From: Kiritimatiellales bacterium
GTDB taxonomy: Bacteria > Verrucomicrobiota > Kiritimatiellia > Kiritimatiellales > Pontiellaceae
Assembly: GCA_030630445.1 (NCBI GenBank)
Contig: DAOVNC010000240.1
Location: 1 to 5,872 of the forward strand
Reading direction: 5' to 3'
Length of the DNA: 5,872 nucleotides
Shown here: piece after piece, positions 1 to 5,872 of the stretch
Layout of the letters: each line of letters starts with the position of its first letter
How positions within the stretch are numbered: position 1 is the stretch's first letter
Notes under the pieces: model-generated
What the model saw: the letters and a program-made list of their open reading frames with translations, nothing else
Told to the model about the DNA's origin: nothing
Databases searched by the model: none
Translations under genes and position numbers: made by a program

Positions 1-1733
1 GCCTTGTGAATAACTGCACCGATGAAAAGATCCTGCGTTCCAGTCATGCCTGAAAAGTCGGCTTTATCAGAGAAGGCCAGCGGCATGCCCATGGCGGCGA
101 GCGTGTCACCGAGGCGGAAGGTGGATTCGAGCTTGAATTTTGGTAGCTGCACCATCACTTCCATCTCGTTGAACTCTAGCCCGTCGATCATTTCCAAATT
201 AAGATCGGGAAGTTTATTCGATGCATTCGGGAGCAGGATGAGCATGGAGAGGTCGCCACCCTCGTAGGGGAGTTCCAAGGCCTGGAACTCCTTGGTGTGG
301 GCGAGCCGGAAGTCTGCGGTCTGCGACATCATCGGGACTTCGACGGTCTTCCCTTCGGCCAGTTTGAACGGGGCGGGGCGGGTGCGCTCCGGCTTAAACT
401 GGCTGGCCCAGTCGCCTTTGAAATAGATCGCATTGGCAAGCACCAAGCGGGTCAGCGGATCGAGCATGCCTTCGGGGATCAAGTCCTTGATGCGGTCGTT
501 GGTTTGGTCTTCCACCCAGACGTTGATCTGTTGGCGCGCACCTTCGGCGTCGGCCTTGTAGTCGACGGGAACGATTTCGCTACCGTAGAATTCCTTGGTC
601 AGCGCGAGATAGTCGGGAAGGAAGGTGTAGTCCTTTTGCGGCCAGAGCGAGTTGGCGACGCTAAGCTGGACGTGCCCCTTTTCCTGGATGCCATTGAGTT
701 TTTTCCGAAGATGGGAAAGCGCCGGGTGGGTCGCGCCTTGGCCTCCAAAGTGGAGGGTGGTGTCCATCTGCCCGGCGGTTTCGCCGCGTGCCCCGCCGTA
801 GGTCATCGCTAGCGCGGCCGAGATGCTGTAGGGCGACAGGAAAAGATTCCCATCATTCTCGGCGGAGAGCTTTTTATAGAGATCGATCGAAAGTTGGTTG
901 ACCGAATTGGCCGGGTCGAACGCGGCGCGGGTCGGTTTGGGATTCTCCCATTGCAGGTCGGTGATCTGCAGGGTGGTCTTGTTGCCGGTGGCCTTATCCC
1001 GTATTTCGAGGTCTTTCGCCACCCACATGCCATCCATCTTTTTGATGCTCTTGATCTTCATGCGGCGGATCTCTTTTTTCTCGGCATCGAGCGTTTGGGC
1101 TTCAAGCAGCATGCCCATCTTCTTCTCGATCCACAGCCGCATGGTGTTTTCAGAGGCGGGAACAGGCACATCGACCACGTAGCATTCGCGGTTAATCTTT
1201 TTTTCTTCGTCAATGAGTTTTGAGTTGGGCCACCAGAGGACGGAAAAGCTTAGATCCGCCCAAGTGAGGCCAGTGCCGAGAATATTGGAGGTGGGTGTGT
1301 CCCGATTATTGGAAAAGGTGTAGTCGGGCAGATCGTTCTGCCAAGTGATTTTCAGGGACTCGTTGCCAATGTGATAGCTGGCCGAGGGTGTAGATGCGCC
1401 CCAGTTGAGTTCCATCTGAACGGGCAGGCTGATTTTGGTGAAGCCCTTCTTTGTACGCACCTTCAGCGTGCCGGTCAAAGTGAGTGGGTCGTTGGGCAGC
1501 TTCGACCGCACAAATGCCAGAATGCTGTCACCAGGCAGAAGTTCGGATGGTAGAGAGGGGGGTAGTGGTTCGGATGAAAAAGGCTCGATTGGTAGCGGTG
1601 TGGTCACCTCTGCTTTGGCCGGAACGGGTTCGGTTTGCGCAGGTTCGACAGGTGCCGGGTTGGTCGACACTTGTTTGGTGTGGGCGCAAGAGGCGCAAAG
1701 TAATGTAAGACTGGCTAACAGGATTTTTTTCAT
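1..1733 (-). CDS. Predicted lipoprotein fusing a LolA-like (TP_0789-like) domain to a serpin, 3' end cut by window
   Basis: 577 codons are visible, open at the window's left edge. Residues 1-16 (MKKILLASLTLLCASC) form an export signal with a possible lipobox at Cys16. Residues ~17-62 are a Pro/Glu/Thr-rich linker. Residues ~64-275 resemble LolA-like/TP_0789 lipoprotein-sorting domains: a beta-rich pattern with LWW at 166-168, RECYVVDVP at 182-190, GMWVAKDLEI near 235-244 and a closing AFDP. Residues ~276-577 are a clear serpin: NLFLSPYSISAALAM from 296, INVWVEDQT from 403, LANAIYFKGDW at 432-442, VPMM at 466-469, LPYEGG at 488-493, LPKFKLES at 530-537, ADFSGM at 558-563, and VIHK at 574-577, where the window ends. 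The hinge, reactive-centre loop and last strands (about 60-75 residues in typical serpins) are missing, so inhibitory activity and target cannot be judged. Serpins usually trap serine or cysteine proteases; this one should act in the periplasm or at the cell surface. The serpin call is very secure; the N-terminal domain call is from pattern memory. Confidence 0.93.
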   Translation of the reverse strand, partial: MKKILLASLTLLCASCAHTKQVSTNPAPVEPAQTEPVPAKAEVTTPLPIEPFSSEPLPPSLPSELLPGDSILAFVRSKLPNDPLTLTGTLKVRTKKGFTKISLPVQMELNWGASTPSASYHIGNESLKITWQNDLPDYTFSNNRDTPTSNILGTGLTWADLSFSVLWWPNSKLIDEEKKINRECYVVDVPVPASENTMRLWIEKKMGMLLEAQTLDAEKKEIRRMKIKSIKKMDGMWVAKDLEIRDKATGNKTTLQITDLQWENPKPTRAAFDPANSVNQLSIDLYKKLSAENDGNLFLSPYSISAALAMTYGGARGETAGQMDTTLHFGGQGATHPALSHLRKKLNGIQEKGHVQLSVANSLWPQKDYTFLPDYLALTKEFYGSEIVPVDYKADAEGARQQINVWVEDQTNDRIKDLIPEGMLDPLTRLVLANAIYFKGDWASQFKPERTRPAPFKLAEGKTVEVPMMSQTADFRLAHTKEFQALELPYEGGDLSMLILLPNASNKLPDLNLEMIDGLEFNEMEVMVQLPKFKLESTFRLGDTLAAMGMPLAFSDKADFSGMTGTQDLFIGAVIHK

Positions 1734-1742
1734 ACCGATCAT

Positions 1743-1746
1743 CTCC
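1743..1746 (-). promoter_or_regulatory. Ribosome binding site deciding the start of the serpin fusion gene
   Basis: On the minus strand GGAG lies nine bases before the ATG at 1733. Another in-frame ATG at 1742-1740 overlaps the end of this site region and would be too close to use it. The start at 1733 also gives a standard signal peptide beginning MKKILL, so it is preferred. Confidence 0.7.
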
Positions 1747-1758
1747 ACTGACTTTTTC

Positions 1759-1846
1759 ACCACGGAATACACAGAAGACACGGAACGTGAACTGCGAACA
1801 GGTTTTTATTCTGGTGAAACTCCGTGTCTTCTGTGTATTCCGTGGT
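1759..1846. repeat. Perfect 26-bp inverted repeat with a 36-base loop
   Basis: The left arm is 1759-1784 (begins ACCACGGAATACACAG) and the right arm 1821-1846 is its exact reverse complement. The loop is 1785-1820. It fills most of the gap between lon and the serpin gene. There is no T-run after the stem on either strand, so it is not a classical intrinsic terminator, although a transcript crossing it would form a very stable hairpin. The arm resembles a short palindromic repeat that I recall as scattered in many environmental genomes, where it is sometimes mis-annotated as a peptide such as TTEYTEDTE. The mobile-repeat origin is inference. Confidence 0.9.
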
Positions 1847-1866
1847 CATTAATCGGGTTCGGTGCT

Positions 1867-4245
<2,379 letters not shown>

Positions 4246-4250
4246 AGTAT

Positions 4251-4290
4251 GGGTGCTTGGTTTTTAGTGCCTGTGCTTGGTGCTCGGTTC
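4251..4290. repeat. Degenerate TGCTTGG-type short repeats against the lon start
   Basis: GTGCTTGG occurs at 4253-4260 and again 20 bases later at 4273-4280. A variant, GTGCTCGG, follows at 4280-4287, and TAGTGCCTG sits between the two full copies. On the lon strand this reads as CCAAGCAC units ending six bases before the ATG. It resembles the AGCACCAAGCACC simple repeats common between genes in some environmental bacterial genomes; that comparison is from memory. Confidence 0.6.
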
Positions 4291-4326
4291 TTATGTGGTT
4301 CGTTATTGGGAGAGTAGGGCAGACCG

Positions 4327-4343
4327 TTTCCAATGTCTGGAAA
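4327..4343. repeat. Interrupted palindrome TTTCCA-N5-TGGAAA
   Basis: The sequence has perfect 6-bp arms (4327-4332 and 4338-4343) around ATGTC, about 80-100 bases upstream of the lon start. It could be a protein-binding site upstream of lon or another dispersed short repeat. Just to its right, CCAAATTC CAAATTC at 4354-4367 is a small tandem repeat. Confidence 0.45.
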
Positions 4344-4460
4344 AAATGCGCGCCAAATTCCAAATTCGCAACGGCGGAGGTTTTTTCAAAGAACCTACTT
4401 ATGGTTATCAGCCTGTGAAATTTAGAATCAAGGAGATTCGTGTGTTGGACCAGCGAAGTG

Positions 4461-4502
4461 AAAAAGGGTGGTTTTCTAAAAATCTCAGGCTGACCCCTTT
4501 TT
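4461..4502. repeat. 8-bp inverted repeat AAAAAGGG / CCCTTTTT
   Basis: The arms are 4461-4468 and 4495-4502, with a 26-base interior. The minus strand reads AAAAAGGGGTCAGCCTGAG, reminiscent of the GGGGTCAG-type ends next to some IS200/REP-type transposase genes. No transposase frame is present, so at most this is a relic. The T-rich 3' arm also makes it a weak terminator candidate for plus-strand transcription, but no gene lies upstream on that strand. Confidence 0.4.
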
Positions 4503-4583
4503 CGAAATGCGGGCATCAGTTCCATGTCGAATGCGATGATAATGGGCGGGAGTAAATTCCTTCCGAATAAGTAATTTCCCGAA

Positions 4584-4603
4584 TTGAAGACAATTGTCTA
4601 CAA
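4584..4603. promoter_or_regulatory. 20-bp near-perfect palindrome, operator-like
   Basis: TTGAAGACAATTGTCTACAA has a perfect 12-bp core palindrome (AGACAATTGTCT, 4588-4599). The symmetry extends three more base pairs on each side after one mismatched pair. This size and shape are typical of a dimeric repressor site, but it lies about 95 bases upstream of the -35 box at 4698, so a direct role at that promoter is uncertain. No regulator gene is visible. Confidence 0.4.
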
Positions 4604-4623
4604 GCACCCCGATTTGGGGTGTT
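4603..4623. repeat. Small stable hairpin CACCCC-GATTT-GGGGTG
   Basis: The core stem is 4605-4610 paired with 4616-4621, with a 5-base loop. A G-U and an A-U pair can extend it outward. No T-run follows on either strand, so it is not a classical terminator. It directly adjoins the palindrome at 4584-4603. Function unknown. Confidence 0.5.
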
Positions 4624-4697
4624 AAACGACCTTGAGAAGCCTAATCTGATACAAATATGTGGAAATACTTGCTAAAGTGTGGGGGTTAAGTACGCTG

Positions 4698-4726
4698 TTG
4701 GGAGAAAAACACGCAGTCCGTATAAT
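4698..4726 (+). promoter_or_regulatory. Sigma70-type promoter for the 220-aa gene
   Basis: A consensus -10 TATAAT at 4721-4726 lies 17 bases after TTGGGA (4698-4703), which matches 4 of 6 positions of TTGACA. Transcription would start near 4733, giving a leader of about 27 bases before the ATG at 4760. It is the only strong-looking promoter that I can see in the window. Confidence 0.7.
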
Positions 4727-4759
4727 AACTATGTTCGAACCAACAAGAAAGGAAGTTAA

Positions 4760-5422
4760 ATGAGAAAGACACTTATATTCATTGTCGTATTGATCAATTG
4801 CACCAACCAGCTCTATGCAGAATTATCTGAAGACATTGTTAAGAAAATAACACAACAATATATCGAATATTGCACAAGCTCCGACAGATCAGAGGAATAT
4901 ATAAAGAAAACTTTCAGACTTCTATATCACGATCCAGATTCTATTCCGTTCATCAACCCTAATCCGTCGAACCGTGTATCCAAGACAACTATGACTTATA
5001 AGCGCGTAAAGATAAAAGAGATTGATGGCAATACTGCTATTTTGAATCTTAAATACAACAGTAGCAGTTCATATAGATTAGGCTATCTACTACTAACTGA
5101 GAATGGGAAAATCAAATATGATTCTGTATTCTACAAACACCCATTTGCAGAAGCATTGGAAACTCTCAGCCTTCTGAGCTTTATATATGAGCGTGAGCAT
5201 GCGCGTGAATTAACATCGGAAGCTCTATATATAAAACGATTAGAAAAATTTGGGATACCACTTTTTGGACTCTCTGTAGAAAAACCAAAGAATGATAACG
5301 CCAAGTCAGTTGGTAAAATAGGAAAATGGTTGATGAAAACTGAAGGTGATTGGGATTATACTGAGCCTAAATGCCCGCTCCCCGAAGAGATATTCAAGAA
5401 AGTATACCGTCAATATAGATAG
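4760..5422 (+). CDS. Exported protein of unknown function, 220 aa
   Basis: I do not recognise this protein. The start is supported by AGGAAG at 4750-4755 just before the ATG and by the promoter at 4698-4726. Residues 1-20 form a signal peptide (MRKTLIFIVVLINCTNQLYA), with likely cleavage after Ala20. Cys14 is preceded by Asn, which makes a lipoprotein signal unlikely. The mature part begins with a helical Lys/Glu-rich stretch. Around residues 77-120 is a beta-strand-like section (KRVKIKEIDGNTAILNLKY, later GYLLLTENGKIKYDSVFYKHP). A helical C-terminal part follows, with FGIPLFGL near 171-178, and WDYTEPKCPLPEE near 198-210. The gene is AT-rich (20 of 60 bases G or C at 4801-4860) compared with lon, suggesting a different origin or weak selection on codon use. 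It probably acts in the periplasm or outside the cell. It may be co-transcribed with the gene at 5538. Confidence 0.85.
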   Translation: MRKTLIFIVVLINCTNQLYAELSEDIVKKITQQYIEYCTSSDRSEEYIKKTFRLLYHDPDSIPFINPNPSNRVSKTTMTYKRVKIKEIDGNTAILNLKYNSSSSYRLGYLLLTENGKIKYDSVFYKHPFAEALETLSLLSFIYEREHARELTSEALYIKRLEKFGIPLFGLSVEKPKNDNAKSVGKIGKWLMKTEGDWDYTEPKCPLPEEIFKKVYRQYR

Positions 5423-5431
5423 TTTCGAACC

Positions 5432-5450
5432 AGCGGCTTCAAGCGGCTTC
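5432..5450 (+). repeat. Tandem AGCGGCTTC duplication
   Basis: AGCGGCTTC occurs at 5432-5440 and again at 5442-5450, separated by one A. It directly abuts the palindromic repeat at 5449-5477 and is probably part of the same inserted GC-rich block. Confidence 0.6.
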
Positions 5451-5477
5451 ACCCTATCGCTTAGTCGCTCAGGGTGA
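5449..5477. repeat. GC-rich palindromic intergenic repeat
   Basis: TCACCCT (5449-5455) pairs with AGGGTGA (5471-5477) around a 15-base loop that contains TCGCTTAGTCGC. No T-run follows, so this is not a classical terminator, though it may stabilise the end of the upstream transcript. The block is clearly more GC-rich than the genes on both sides. It resembles REP-like palindromic units that I recall from Verrucomicrobiota-type genomes; that link is inference. Confidence 0.55.
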
Positions 5478-5537
5478 TCCGGGACGTTCGCAGGACGGAA
5501 ACATGAATAGTCCAGAATAAATCGATTGGAGAAACTT

Positions 5538-5872
5538 ATGTTTGGATCCAATAAAAAGAGCGATGCTCATTTCATTAATTATATAAATGAGTACATGGTT
5601 GAATTTGGAATTAGTCAGCAGAATTTTCTTTCTCGATTTCCCAGAGATGAATGGATCAAAGAAAAGGGAAATTCCATTAGGTCACACAGGAGAAATGGAC
5701 TTACTTATTTTGCATGTAGTTTTGAGTTCGATGCCCAAAACCATCTGAAAAAATACAACTTTTTCACAAGTGGGGTTTCCATTTCTGTTAACTCATATCG
5801 TCGACTTGAAAAATTAATGTCTACCAAATATGAAATTGGGGAAGGTCTTATGGGATTCCAAAATGCATGTAC
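5538..5872 (+). CDS. Hypothetical protein, 3' end cut by window
   Basis: An open frame of 111 codons runs past the right edge without a stop. GGAGA at 5528-5532 sits five bases before the ATG and decides the start. The protein begins MFGSNKKSDAHFINYINEYM and continues with charged and aromatic residues. There is no signal peptide or membrane segment in the visible part, so it is probably cytoplasmic. Residues ~55-85 (LTYFACSFEFDA, then SGVSISVNSYRRLEKLM) alternate in a way that suggests beta strands followed by a helix. I recognise no family. Its AT-rich composition matches the 220-aa gene upstream, which ends 115 bases earlier on the same strand. The two may form one acquired unit. Confidence 0.75.
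   Translation, partial: MFGSNKKSDAHFINYINEYMVEFGISQQNFLSRFPRDEWIKEKGNSIRSHRRNGLTYFACSFEFDAQNHLKKYNFFTSGVSISVNSYRRLEKLMSTKYEIGEGLMGFQNAC

Larger units (their letters stand above)
4246..4759. other. 514-base intergenic region with no convincing gene
   Basis: This gap separates the divergently oriented lon and the 220-aa gene. Open frames exist on both strands (for example 4277-4555 plus, and 4525-4022 minus running out of frame into lon). None shows a ribosome binding site, a family motif or protein-like composition. Instead the stretch carries several short repeats and palindromes, listed separately, and at its right end a promoter for the plus-strand gene. Composition shifts across it from GC-rich to AT-rich. 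I see no clear promoter for lon: the best minus-strand TTGGAA at 4333-4328 has no good -10 at standard spacing. Confidence 0.7.

Noticed and set aside
297..812. 171-codon plus-strand frame opposite the serpin gene
   Set aside because: It is antisense to the serpin domain, whose motifs are unmistakable on the minus strand.
1759..1846. Intrinsic terminator for lon
   Set aside because: The stem is strong but long-looped, and no T-run follows it in the lon direction, where the bases after the stem are GTGAAAAAG.
4277..4555. 92-codon plus-strand frame in the lon upstream gap
   Set aside because: It spans several short repeats and palindromes, has no Shine-Dalgarno motif, and shows no protein-family pattern.
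5503..5520. Five-codon leader peptide before the gene at 5538
   Set aside because: An ATG followed by a stop five codons later is expected by chance, and no attenuator structure or ribosome binding site accompanies it.

Overview
The window looks like chromosomal DNA of an environmental Gram-negative bacterium. The composition of the left part, the multi-domain predicted lipoprotein, and the short palindromic and tandem repeats between genes suggest the PVC superphylum (Kiritimatiellota, Verrucomicrobiota or Lentisphaerota). That placement is an impression from pattern memory; there is no rRNA or other lineage marker here.

Layout. Positions 1-1733 (minus strand) hold the first 577 codons of a secreted, probably lipid-anchored protein that joins a LolA-like / TP_0789-like N-terminal domain to a serpin. 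The window edge cuts it just before the serpin reactive-centre loop. Positions 1734-1866 are a spacer dominated by a perfect 26-bp inverted repeat. Positions 1867-4245 (minus strand) hold a complete ATP-dependent Lon protease (792 aa) with every catalytic motif intact. Positions 4246-4759 contain no convincing gene. They hold degenerate TGCTTGG-type repeats against the lon start, other short repeats and palindromes, two hairpins, and near the right end a good sigma70-type promoter pointing right. Positions 4760-5422 (plus strand) encode a 220-aa AT-rich exported protein of unknown function. A short GC-rich palindromic repeat follows, and then a second AT-rich plus-strand gene starts at 5538 and runs off the window.

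The left part is GC-rich: 41 of 60 bases are G or C at 2881-2940. The right part is AT-rich: 20 of 60 at 4801-4860. The change falls in the repeat-filled gap around 4250-4700, so the right-hand pair may be a separately acquired segment.

How the genes relate. Lon is a cytoplasmic housekeeping and stress protease. The serpin fusion carries an export signal and should act outside the cytoplasm, so their adjacency does not imply an inhibitor-protease pair, although they could share a transcript. The two right-hand genes are co-oriented and could form one unit from the promoter at 4698-4726. The most unusual item is the LolA-like/serpin fusion. I do not see a complete multi-gene novel system in this window.
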